Positions 39,488 to 47,300 of a stretch of 64,000 bases of DNA are shown here, one piece after another. The notes below the pieces were generated by a model. It ran no database searches. It saw only the letters and a program-made list of their open reading frames with translations, and had not been told where the DNA came from. Made by a program: the position numbers and the translations under genes. Each line of letters starts with the position of its first letter. The first letter of the stretch is position 1. Source of the stretch: DASSFZ01 sp035292585 (lineage in GTDB: Bacteria; Chloroflexota; Anaerolineae; Fen-1058); the NCBI GenBank assembly GCA_035292585.1, contig DATDPU010000061.1:16037-80036 (forward strand). The letters run 5' to 3'.

Positions 39488-39607
39488 GAAGTATGATGGA
39501 CACATATATATATTAGCGAGCCTGATTGCCCGAGCCGTGCCTGGCTGTTCTTCACGAGCTTTCCGGGCATATCCAAAACACAGAAGGCCAGAAAGGAGGT
39601 GAGAACA

Positions 39608-39676
39608 GTGAAGAAGACCTATAGAAAGCCGACCTTGCGCAAGGTCAGCATTCGTCTTGCACAAGATGCAATGTAG
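39608..39676 (+). CDS. Short RiPP-like precursor peptide, possibly truncated by TAG
   Basis: A 22-codon frame starts at GTG 39608, 5 bases after a full-strength ribosome site (AAAGGAGGTGA, 39592-39602). The peptide begins MKKTYRKPTL and ends RLAQDAM. Its YRKPTL fits the YxxPxL pattern known from leader peptides bound by PqqD-like RRE proteins in lasso peptide systems, and such an RRE protein is encoded next. The frame ends at TAG (39674-39676) but continues open for 22 more codons with two Cys (CKMTPVPGQCALW) up to TGA at 39743-39745. Either the natural product precursor is cut short by a nonsense mutation, or TAG is read through, or the short peptide itself is the functional form. Confidence 0.6.
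   Translation: MKKTYRKPTLRKVSIRLAQDAM
39631..39646. other. 16-bp perfect palindrome within the precursor gene
   Basis: GACCTTGCGCAAGGTC is self-complementary and lies in the middle of the leader-coding part. It may form RNA structure or be a dimer-binding DNA site. Confidence 0.45.
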
Positions 39677-39698
39677 TGCAAGATGACTCCGGTTCCCG

Positions 39699-39730
39699 GT
39701 CAGTGTGCGCTCTGGGAAGTGCACACTGAC
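39699..39730 (+). other. 10-bp hairpin between precursor gene and operon
   Basis: GTCAGTGTGC (39699-39708) pairs perfectly with GCACACTGAC (39721-39730). It overlaps the possible second half of the precursor frame and ends 30 bases before the RRE gene. It lacks a T tract, so it may act as attenuator or mRNA-stability element between precursor and enzymes. Confidence 0.55.
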
Positions 39731-39759
39731 ATCTTTCGCAGTTGAGCATAGGAGATCAA

Positions 39760-40014
39760 ATGAACATTACACCGCAGAAAAAGTTCAATGTCAGATTTCA
39801 GGCCGTGCAAGGTAAGAGCCTCTTGGTTCAACGCAATAATGCCTATGAGATAGACGAAGTTGGATTAAGCATCTGGGAGCTCTGTGACGGCAACAATAGC
39901 ATTGAGAAGATTGCCGAGGCTCTAACTCAAGAATACGATGTTGAGTATGTGCAGGCATTGGCAGATTGCCAGGCATTTGTTGAAGATCTCACTTCTAAGG
40001 GCCTGCTTGAATGA
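39760..40014 (+). CDS. PqqD-like RiPP recognition element protein
   Basis: The 84-residue protein follows the PqqD pattern closely: an N-terminal beta hairpin (FRAVQGKSLLVQRNN, YEIDEVGLSIWELCDGNN), then SIEKIAEALTQEYDVEYVQA and DCQAFVEDLTSKGLLE, forming the winged-helix RRE fold. PqqD-like proteins bind the leader of a ribosomal peptide precursor and present it to modifying enzymes. The ATG at 39760 follows AGGAG; an upstream GTG at 39742 is less likely. It overlaps the CPBP gene by 4 bases (ATGA). Base composition here is visibly less GC-rich than in the flanking genes, suggesting horizontal transfer. Confidence 0.9.
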   Translation: MNITPQKKFNVRFQAVQGKSLLVQRNNAYEIDEVGLSIWELCDGNNSIEKIAEALTQEYDVEYVQALADCQAFVEDLTSKGLLE

Positions 40015-40763
40015 CTGCTGTGAACAAACCACTTGTTCGAAAGGGATGGCTTTCAGCCGGCATCATCGTCCTCATTCTTATTCTCACCCTGTATCTCCTA
40101 CTGGTCGGTGAAATCGACCTGGCCATTGCCTTTGGTGTCTACGCACTTATTTTGATTCAGTCGCGCCTACGTCTTTCGCGAATCATTTTTGGTTTTCCCG
40201 GCGCACCTACCCTCAGACGATTGCTGCGTTCTGTAGTGTTCTTCTTGCCGCTACCTTTTCTAGGTCTACCCCATGAGCGATCGATGTCTTGGGGAATCGT
40301 AGCCGGCTTGATCTATGGGGCGCTATTTATCCTCTGGCGACTACCCGAGTTGAGATTCAATTTATCCGCTGAATTTATCTCTATACTGCCGCCTGTCACC
40401 AGAGAGGATAGAGTTCGAGAGGCATTTCACCCCATCTTGGGCGCCGTAGCCCAAGAATACTTTTATCGGGGTGTCATGCTTTACTTGCTTGCAAGCCGCT
40501 TGGGCTTGTGGTCCGTGATGATCGCCACACTTTTGTTCACGGCAGAGCACTTCATGCACTTCGACGCGCTTCAGGCATTTGATTGGAAGGATTACGTGTT
40601 GCAGACACTGCTGGGTTTGGGAGTGGGCGTGATATTCTATTTCTCAGGGTCGCTGATCGGCTGTATACTCGGTCATGTTGTCTACAACTGCCCTGGCGCA
40701 ATCCAGGTGTTGCGTCGCCGCTTAGTACCGCGCTATCCGGTGGGTGAGCATGGACTCTTTTAA
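40011..40763 (+). CDS. CPBP-family intramembrane metalloprotease
   Basis: The 250-residue integral membrane protein has about seven hydrophobic segments and the three CPBP (Abi/CAAX protease-like) motifs: AQEYFYRGV (Gln148-Glu149 to Arg153, where most members have Glu-Glu), FTAEH (Phe176 to His180) and HVVYN (His222 to Asn226). Members such as Rce1 and MroQ cleave prenylated proteins or peptide signals within the membrane, and many stand next to bacteriocin or peptide-signal genes. Here it may remove the leader of the nearby precursor during export. It is coupled to the RRE gene by a 4-base overlap and overlaps the nucleotidyltransferase gene by 14 bases. Confidence 0.88.
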   Translation: MTAVNKPLVRKGWLSAGIIVLILILTLYLLLVGEIDLAIAFGVYALILIQSRLRLSRIIFGFPGAPTLRRLLRSVVFFLPLPFLGLPHERSMSWGIVAGLIYGALFILWRLPELRFNLSAEFISILPPVTREDRVREAFHPILGAVAQEYFYRGVMLYLLASRLGLWSVMIATLLFTAEHFMHFDALQAFDWKDYVLQTLLGLGVGVIFYFSGSLIGCILGHVVYNCPGAIQVLRRRLVPRYPVGEHGLF

Positions 40764-41535
40764 TGTTGCTCTTGAGCGATTAGGCATCGATACCGAGGAG
40801 ATAGCTGCGGCGCTTTCCCCCGTCGTACCGCCGTACACCATCTTCTTGAGCGGCTCGGTGGTGGAAGGGTATGGGAACTCCGAATCCGACCTTGATGTGT
40901 TTGTGATTTATCCGGAGGAAATGCCGCCGCTTCAAGCGGCTTATACGACCGACACCAATGTGATCCTGAACGAGTATACGGAGCATTGGCGTCTTGACAT
41001 TGAGTGCTGGCCCAAGTGGGCAGTGCTGTCTACTGCCGAGCGAATCAGTCGGTGCGCTCCCGGTAATTGGAATGAGTGTCGCAACCTGGACTTAAATGAT
41101 CTGTACCTTGCCCATCGCGTCCGGGTAGGAATACCGATTGAGCACGAGGAAGGATTTCGGACGCTCCACGCGACATTTGACTTCCAGCATATAAGCCGAG
41201 TCATCATGACGAAGTGTCTAATGGGATATATGGGAATTGCTGAGGACGCGGCAGGTGCTATCGATTCAGGGCAGCACGGCGCAGCCTTATTGATGTCGCG
41301 CCAAGCCATGCAACGGGCGATCGACACGCTGCTAGCCGCTCATGGCGATACCAGCCCGAAGGAGAAATGGCGCTTTTTTAAACTGCAGAAACTAGGCGAC
41401 GCCAACTTGTTCGAGCGCTATTGGGTGCTAGAAACACAAGGTATCCAGGGACGTGAGGATGTTTTCGAATACGCCAAGTCATGTCTGAGCTTCGCAAATC
41501 AGATCGTCTTGAGATCTCAAAAAATGGTAGTTTGA
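40750..41535 (+). CDS. Nucleotidyltransferase-fold protein with helical C-terminal domain
   Basis: The 261-residue protein has the Pol-beta/KNTase catalytic motif as FLSGSVVEGYGNSESDLDVF (GS then the paired Asp of DLDVF). A third acidic residue is probably in WRLDIECWPKW. The C-terminal half is helical (QHGAALLMSRQAMQRAIDTL), like aminoglycoside nucleotidyltransferases or HEPN-type partners. Such enzymes transfer AMP or another NMP to a small molecule, protein or peptide. Nucleotidyltransferase genes are known in some lasso peptide clusters, but its role here is unproven. The ATG at 40750 is preferred over the GTG at 40744. A further possibility is immunity by modification. Confidence 0.82.
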   Translation: MDSFNVALERLGIDTEEIAAALSPVVPPYTIFLSGSVVEGYGNSESDLDVFVIYPEEMPPLQAAYTTDTNVILNEYTEHWRLDIECWPKWAVLSTAERISRCAPGNWNECRNLDLNDLYLAHRVRVGIPIEHEEGFRTLHATFDFQHISRVIMTKCLMGYMGIAEDAAGAIDSGQHGAALLMSRQAMQRAIDTLLAAHGDTSPKEKWRFFKLQKLGDANLFERYWVLETQGIQGREDVFEYAKSCLSFANQIVLRSQKMVV

Positions 41536-41626
41536 TTAGCCTGCTTGCGACTGTCGCGATGAGTGGGCGCTGTTCTTTCGGGCGCCGAGAGGTAAAAGAG
41601 CACAGCGACAAAGTAGCTAAGAGAGC

Positions 41627-42493
41627 ATGAAAACAGAGCACAACTATTTTGTTGCCAGCAGGGGTAGGGGTGGCGCTGGGAAATTTGTCCGCGCCACAGC
41701 TGCCACGGCCGCACGCTTATTTGTTGAAAACACCCGCGTCTATCCGTGGAGTTTTTTTGCCGGCCGCATCGTCAGTTCTTTTTTCACGATCGTCTTGGCC
41801 TACCTCATTTACACCGTTCTTTTTGAAGGCCAAACTGCCGCATCGTTCACAACCTACACCGGCACCCAGAATTACCTGACGTTTATCGTCGTCGGGGTCG
41901 GGATCATGGCTTATGCCAACGGCGCGCTGCTGGGCATCGGCCGCAGTCTCATCATCGAACGGCGTATCGGGACGATTGACAGTCTGCTGCTGGCGCCTGC
42001 GCCCCTACCGAGTTTTTTGGTGGGCGTCATGTTACAGGCCGCGCTGTTGACCACGCTGGATTTCCTGATCATCCTGACCCTGAGCCTGCCGTTTGGTGCA
42101 GACTGGGCCAACGCCAACTGGCTCGGGTTTGTTCTGATCGTGCTGGTCGGGCACATCGGTTTACTGGGCATGGCCGTCATCCTGGCGGCCGTCATGCTGT
42201 ATTTGCGCGATACCTACCTGACGCAGAACACGGTCATCGCGGTGCTGTACTTGATTTGCGGCATACTCTTTCCGATACAATATCTGCCGGACTGGCTGCA
42301 AACGCTCGCTCGATTCATCCCGCTCACGGCGACCGTCAGTCTGGCGCGGGACAACGTCTTATTGGGTTTGGATTTAGGTCAACACCTCGACGCTATCCTG
42401 GGCCTCTCGATCTTATCTCTGATCTATTGTGCGCTTGGCTTCATCCTGTTGAATCGCGTCCGGCGTGTCGCACTCGAGAAAGCGCTGTCATAA
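41627..42493 (+). CDS. ABC-2 type transporter permease
   Basis: The 288-residue protein has six membrane segments in ABC-2 order (about 43-65, 82-105, 125-150, 160-190, 198-220 and 255-280), with the family motif ISAPPxR-like region represented by RRIGTIDSLLLAPAPLPSF. Proteins of this type pair with a cytoplasmic ATPase to export peptides, drugs or polysaccharides. The gene follows the nucleotidyltransferase after 90 bases. The ATPase that should be encoded next survives only as a C-terminal fragment (42494-42655), so the exporter is probably non-functional or borrows an ATPase from elsewhere. The first 20 residues are hydrophilic and basic. Confidence 0.88.
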   Translation: MKTEHNYFVASRGRGGAGKFVRATAATAARLFVENTRVYPWSFFAGRIVSSFFTIVLAYLIYTVLFEGQTAASFTTYTGTQNYLTFIVVGVGIMAYANGALLGIGRSLIIERRIGTIDSLLLAPAPLPSFLVGVMLQAALLTTLDFLIILTLSLPFGADWANANWLGFVLIVLVGHIGLLGMAVILAAVMLYLRDTYLTQNTVIAVLYLICGILFPIQYLPDWLQTLARFIPLTATVSLARDNVLLGLDLGQHLDAILGLSILSLIYCALGFILLNRVRRVALEKALS

Positions 42494-42655
42494 ACCGAGC
42501 TAGGCTACCAGATTACAGTGCGCAGCGCTCATAACGTCACGTCCGATCTCTTTGACGTCATCATCGCGGCGCAGCGCCGCATTCTCGAGATGCGCGCGGT
42601 CGAACCGACGCTGGAGGACGTGTTGGTCTCTCTAGCCGGCGACGAGGCGAGGTAA
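42494..42655 (+). pseudogene. Remnant of an ABC transporter ATPase gene (C-terminal 50 codons)
   Basis: In the same frame as the upstream permease and right after its stop, about 53 codons read to TAA at 42653-42655 and contain AHNVTSDLFDVIIAAQRRIL and RAVEPTLEDVLVSLAGDEAR, the typical tail of ABC-2 ATPases (EPxLEDVFxxLxG). Walker A, signature and Walker B motifs are all missing. The junction at 42499-42507 reads CTAGGCTAC, identical to the end of repeat family B, so a repeat insertion or recombination probably removed the first three quarters of the gene. Its TAA overlaps the ATG of the next permease (TAATG). Confidence 0.8.
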
Positions 42656-43479
42656 TGCAGTCGTTCATTCGGACGCTGCTGGCGGAAGCGCGCAAGCAGC
42701 ATCACGTGTACTTTCATGGGCCGCTGGTCTACTTTTCGGTGTTCGTTTGGCCGCTGCTAGAGCTGGTGACGGCCTATTATCTCTATCAACCTTTCACGGC
42801 CGATGGAGCCAACGTCGCCCGCTTAGAGCGCGTGGTAGGCAGCTCGTCGTTGACGGGTTTTCTCGTGATAGGCTTTCTCGGTTACAACTTCTTTTTCAGC
42901 CTGATTCAATCGGCCTGGCGCTTCACCTACGAACGGACAGACGGCACGCTGGAACTCATCCTGCTCACACCGGCCAATCGCTTCGCCATCATCCTGGGCA
43001 ATGCCGCCGCTGCGCTGCTGGAGAGTGTGTGGTTGTTGACCGTTTTTGTCATCGCCACGTTCTTCGTCCTGCCGGATGTGTGGCGCGACGCCAACCTCTG
43101 GCTGCTGCCCTTTGGCCTGTTGACCTTGACGCTCGCGGCGATTGCCTGGGGGGCGCTCCTCAACAGCCTCTTTCTATTGACCCGTGACGCCGGTTTCTTC
43201 TATACCATCTTGCAGGAGCCGCTCAGTTTCTTCGGCGGGGTGCGATTGCCGATCGGCCTCTTTGCCGACTGGATGCTCGTCATCAGTTACGCGCTGCCGC
43301 TCACGTATTGCCTGATCATCCTGCGCAAGATTGCTCTGAATCGCGCGATGCTGCAAGACATCGGGCTGGAGGTCGCCGCCCTGGCCGGCCTCGTCGCGCT
43401 GATGCTGGCGGCCAGCTATTTTCTATTGGGATACGCCGAACGACGCGCCAAGCGCACCGGAACGCTCTCGCTGTTCTAA
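42655..43479 (+). CDS. ABC-2 type transporter permease (second subunit)
   Basis: The 274-residue protein has six hydrophobic segments and an ABC-2 core motif region (YERTDGTLELILLTPANRFAI, the RERGTLExLLxTP pattern). It differs clearly from the first permease and would form a heterodimer with it. Its start overlaps the stop of the ATPase remnant, so it was once coupled to a complete ATPase gene. The arrangement permease, ATPase, permease is common for peptide or drug exporters. GACGAGGCGAGG precedes the start and serves as a weak ribosome site. It ends 160 bases before the tRNA-like fragment that may bound the island. Confidence 0.88.
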   Translation: MQSFIRTLLAEARKQHHVYFHGPLVYFSVFVWPLLELVTAYYLYQPFTADGANVARLERVVGSSSLTGFLVIGFLGYNFFFSLIQSAWRFTYERTDGTLELILLTPANRFAIILGNAAAALLESVWLLTVFVIATFFVLPDVWRDANLWLLPFGLLTLTLAAIAWGALLNSLFLLTRDAGFFYTILQEPLSFFGGVRLPIGLFADWMLVISYALPLTYCLIILRKIALNRAMLQDIGLEVAALAGLVALMLAASYFLLGYAERRAKRTGTLSLF

Positions 43480-43585
43480 AGGTCAGCGTGGCGGCGCGCT
43501 GAACTCCTATCAACCTGAGACCTGAGGGCCACTCTAAAACGGGTAGCCCGAAGGTCAAAAGTATACGAAACAGATTTGGAACTCA

Positions 43586-43638
43586 CACCTGCCCCACACA
43601 CTTGCCCCAATTGCGAAGCAAGTGCGGGCCGGCAGGTG
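43586..43638. repeat. Nested hairpin element (family H, copy 1)
   Basis: The outer arms CACCTGCC (43586-43593) and GGCAGGTG (43631-43638) enclose the inner arms CACTTGC (43599-43605) and GCAAGTG (43618-43624). The inner unit CACTTGCCCCA...GCAAGTGCGGG recurs at 61144-61181. Confidence 0.75.
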
Positions 43639-43642
43639 CTCG

Positions 43643-43683
43643 GATAACCCGGAGGCCGGTGGTTCGAATCCACCCCCGCTACA
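43643..43683 (+). tRNA. 3' fragment of a tRNA gene, initiator-Met-like (remnant)
   Basis: The sequence from GATAACCCGGAGG through GGTGGTTCGAATCCACC to CCCGCTACA contains a perfect T arm (GGTGG-TTCGAAT-CCACC) and a 3' acceptor strand. The piece before it matches the usual initiator tRNA pattern ATAACCCGnAGGnC. No 5' half (the expected TAGCGGG acceptor strand) is found; instead the upstream bases are a hairpin element. Such 3' halves are typical att sites left by integrases, so this may mark an island boundary. Confidence 0.5.
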
Positions 43684-43774
43684 CACAGGCTGGGGCGGGG
43701 CCTCCGGTAGTCAGACCCAAGCGGGTCGCGTCGGCCATCTGATTGTTGGTCGCCGACACCCAGTCGGCGACGGG

Positions 43775-43984
43775 TTATGTCTCAATCCTGCCGGATGCAT
43801 CCAGAAAGCGCGCGTCAGCGTAGCCGCGCTGGCCTTCATAGTCGACGACATACCACCATTGGCCGCTTTGCGGATCGAAGTTCTGCCAGGCGCCGCCCTG
43901 CACTTGTTCGCCGCCGCGAACGCGCTGCGCGAACAAGGCGGCACGCCGATGACGCCCGATGAGCACATCTATTTCGACGAGCAA
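43775..43984 (-). pseudogene. SH3b-domain fragment
   Basis: A minus-strand frame contains WQNFDPQSGQWWYVVDYEGQ followed by RGYADARFLDASG, the end of a bacterial SH3-like (SH3b) domain, and stops soon after. The N-terminal residues (ALFAQRVRGGEQVQGG) do not continue the domain, and no start with a ribosome site exists. It is probably the tail of a lost secreted protein. Confidence 0.5.
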
Positions 43985-44315
43985 TTAAAAGGCTTACGCG
44001 AGAAAATGGATTCGCTGAAATTTGATTCGATATGGTCGCAGGGCCGCGCGTCCCCGCGGTCGGCCAGGATAGACGCCCGCGCGGACGCGGGCTTGGAGCA
44101 GCAAAAAGCGCAAGTTGTGACCGCGCGCAGTATAGTTGGCGTGAATTGCCCTGCGGTTGTCGTAAATCAAAAGAGCAAGTCACCAGCGACTACGCTCTTC
44201 ACCAAAAAGTGAGTAAACATTGAGCACCTTTTGGCCTGGACGGCGAATGGTTGACCGCTTATGCTCAGACAGCGCAATCTGAAAACCATACGATTCAGGC
44301 GAAGGCGAATATTCC

Positions 44316-47300
44316 ATGATCACCTCTATCAACAAGCAAAGCGATTCAACAGAAGAGCTGCAGAATGCAAGGCGGCAAGAGGTGGGTGTAGCGGCCGAAG
44401 CTGCCCCGGCCAGTTTTTCACCGTCTGCCCCAACGAAAGAATATATCTATGCTGGAGGTCGCCTGCTGGCTGTCGAAGCGCCGGTGGGCGTGAGCGCCGC
44501 GCCGGTTATCAATTCCCTCTCGCCCACGGCGGCGCTCGTCGGCAGCACCTTCACGCTGACAGTCAACGGCGTCAATCTTTCCAACGCCAGCGCGCTGAAC
44601 ATCAATCCTGCAACGGGCGTCACCGTCAGCAATCTGAGTTCGACGGCGTCGCAGGCGACGGCGACCATTACCATCAGCCCATCAGCTGCCACAGGAGCGC
44701 GCAACATTTCGGTGACCACGCCCGGCGGCGCGTCGGGTGTTCTACCGTTCACGATTAATGCGCCAGCGCCCGCCCCAACGCTCACCACCCTGTCGCCCAC
44801 CTCGGCTATGCCGGGCAGCGTTTTCACGCTGACGCTCAACGGGGCTAACCTGGGCAACGCCAGCGCCGTCAATTTCAACCCGTCCAGCGGCATTAGCGTC
44901 AGCAACATCAGCGCGAGCAGCAGCCAGGTGACGGCGCTGGTCAATATCAGCACGTCCGCGCCCGTCGGCGCCGTCAACGTATCGGTTACCACGCCGAGCG
45001 GCGCCTCCAATAGCCTGTCGTTCAGTGTGAACGCGGCGTTGCCCGCGCCGATGATCACGTCGCTCGCGCCGATTTCGGCGCTGCAAGGCAATACATTCAC
45101 CCTGACGATCAATGGCTCGAATCTCTTGAATGCCAGCGCCGTCAACTTCAACCCGTCTACCGGCGTCACGATCAGCAATCTCAGCTCGACTGCCAATCAG
45201 GTCACGGCCACCGTCAGCCTCAGCGCTTCGGCGGCTACCGGGGCGCGCACTGTCTCCGTCACCACACCCGGCGGCACATCCAACACGTTGCCTTTTACGG
45301 TCAATCCTGCAATACCCGCGCCCTCCTTGACCTCGCTCGCGCCGCTCTCAGCCGCACAAGGCAGCACGCTCAGCCTGACGCTCAATGGAACGAATCTGGC
45401 AAACGCCAGCGCGATCAACTTCACGCCATCAACGGGCATTACCATCAGCAATTTGAGTTCGTCGGCCAGCCAGGTGACAGCTACCGTCATGATCGCTGCC
45501 TCGGCGACCACCGGTGGGCGCACCGTCTCGGTCACGACGCCAGGCGGCGCGTCCAACACCCTGGCTTTCACCGTGAACCCGTCCGCGCTGCCGCCTACGA
45601 TTTCCACGCTGAATCCCACTTCGGCTCAGGCAGGCAGCAGCATCGCCAACTTCATTGTTAACGGATCGAATCTGGCGGGCACGAGCGCCATGAACTTCAA
45701 CCCGCCGACCGGCATTGCCGTCAGCGGTCTCGGCTCGTCCTCCACGCTCGCGGTAGCAACGGTGAGCATCACCGCGATGGCGGCGTCCGGGCCGCGTACC
45801 GTCTCGGTGACCACACCGGGTGGGACATCCAACACCTTATCGTTTACCGTGAACCCCCTGCCCGGCGCGCCGATCATTACTGCCCTGTCGCCTTCCTCGG
45901 CCGCGCCCGGCAGCAGCGTGATGCTGTCCATCAGCGGCTCGAACTTGAATATCGTCAACACGATCAACTTCACACCCAACACCGGGATCACGGTCAACAA
46001 CATCAGCTCGAACGGTAATCAAGTCACCGCCAGCGTCTCTATCAGTTCACTGGCAACGCCGGGGCCGCGCACGGTCTCGGTAACGACCGGCGCTGGCACG
46101 TCCAACACTTTGACGTTCAATATCGGCGCGCCGGCGAACAACCCGATCCCATCGTTGTCGAGTCTCTCGCCCTCCAGCGTTTTGGCGGGCAGCGGCGCCG
46201 TCACGCTCATGGTCAATGGCCTGAACTTTGTCAGCGGCGCTGTGGTGCGCGTCGATGGCATCAATCGCCCGACTACCTTCCTCAGCTCATCGCAGCTGAC
46301 GACGCAGTTATCGAGCACGGATACAGCGTCAGTGGGCGCCAGGGCGATTTCCGTCTTCAATCCCGCGCCTGGCGGCGGCTTATCCAACATACTGACATTC
46401 ACCATTGCGTTCACGCCGCCAGCCATGCCCCCGGCAGCGCCGAGCAACTTATCGGCGACGGCCATTTCGAGCAGCCAGGTGAATCTTTCCTGGCAGGACA
46501 ACAGCACCAACGAGCAGGGCTTTCTGCTCAAGCGGCAAGGGCCGAACGATGTGAGCTTCGTGGACATCGCCACGCTGGGCGTGAACGTGACGACGTACAG
46601 CGATACGACTGTCTTGGCGAATACGACCTACACCTATCGGGTGCGCGCGTTCAACGCCAACGGCAACAGCCCCAACTCCAACGATGCGGCTGTTACCACG
46701 CCGGGCGGCCCGCCGCCGCCCGCCGCGCCGACCAACCTGGTGGCGACGGCTGTCTCTGGCAGCCAGGTCACTCTCTCCTGGCAAGACAACAGCACCAACG
46801 AGCAGGGCTTTCTGCTCAAGCGAAAAGGCCCGAATGATGTGGGCTTCGTGGACCTCGCCACGCTCGGCCAAAACGTGAATACCTACGTGGATACGAGCGT
46901 GTCGCCCGCGACGCTGTACATGTATCGCGTGCGCGCCTTCAATGCCAACGGCAATAGCGCTAATTCCAACGATGCGAGTGTTACCACGCCAGGCGGGGCA
47001 ACACCTCCGGCCGCGCCGAGCAACCTGATGGCGACGGCCATTTCGAGCAGCCAGGTGAATCTTTCCTGGCAGGACAACAGCAACGACGAGCAGGGCTTTC
47101 TGCTCAAACGGCAAGGGCCGAACGATGTGAGCTTCGTGGACATCGCCACCCTCGGTCCGAACGTGACGACGTACACCGACACGAACGTGTCGGCCAACAC
47201 GACCTACACCTATCGGGTGCGCGCGTTCAACGCCAACGGCAACAGCGTCAATTCCAACGACGCAGCGGTCACGACGCCGGGCGGCCCGCCGCCACCCGCC

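Larger units (their letters stand above)
43480..44315. other. 836-bp region with tRNA remnant, hairpins and gene fragments
   Basis: It holds a nested hairpin element (43586-43638), a 3' tRNA fragment (43643-43683), an SH3b remnant on the minus strand (43775-43984), a plus-strand fragment starting near 43950 (MTPDEHIYFDEQLKGLREKM) and a GC-rich palindromic repeat (44044-44096). No intact gene is visible. Confidence 0.65.

Noticed and set aside
39674..39676. TAG as pyrrolysine or selenocysteine-type recoding
   Set aside because: No pyl genes or supporting RNA structure are visible; a nonsense mutation or plain stop is simpler.
39608..43479. Canonical lasso peptide cluster
   Set aside because: The YxxPxL leader and the PqqD-like RRE fit, but no asparagine-synthetase-like cyclase or transglutaminase-like protease gene is present.
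43600..43683. Complete tRNA gene
   Set aside because: No matching 5' acceptor strand, D arm or proper anticodon stem is found; a hairpin element lies where they should be.
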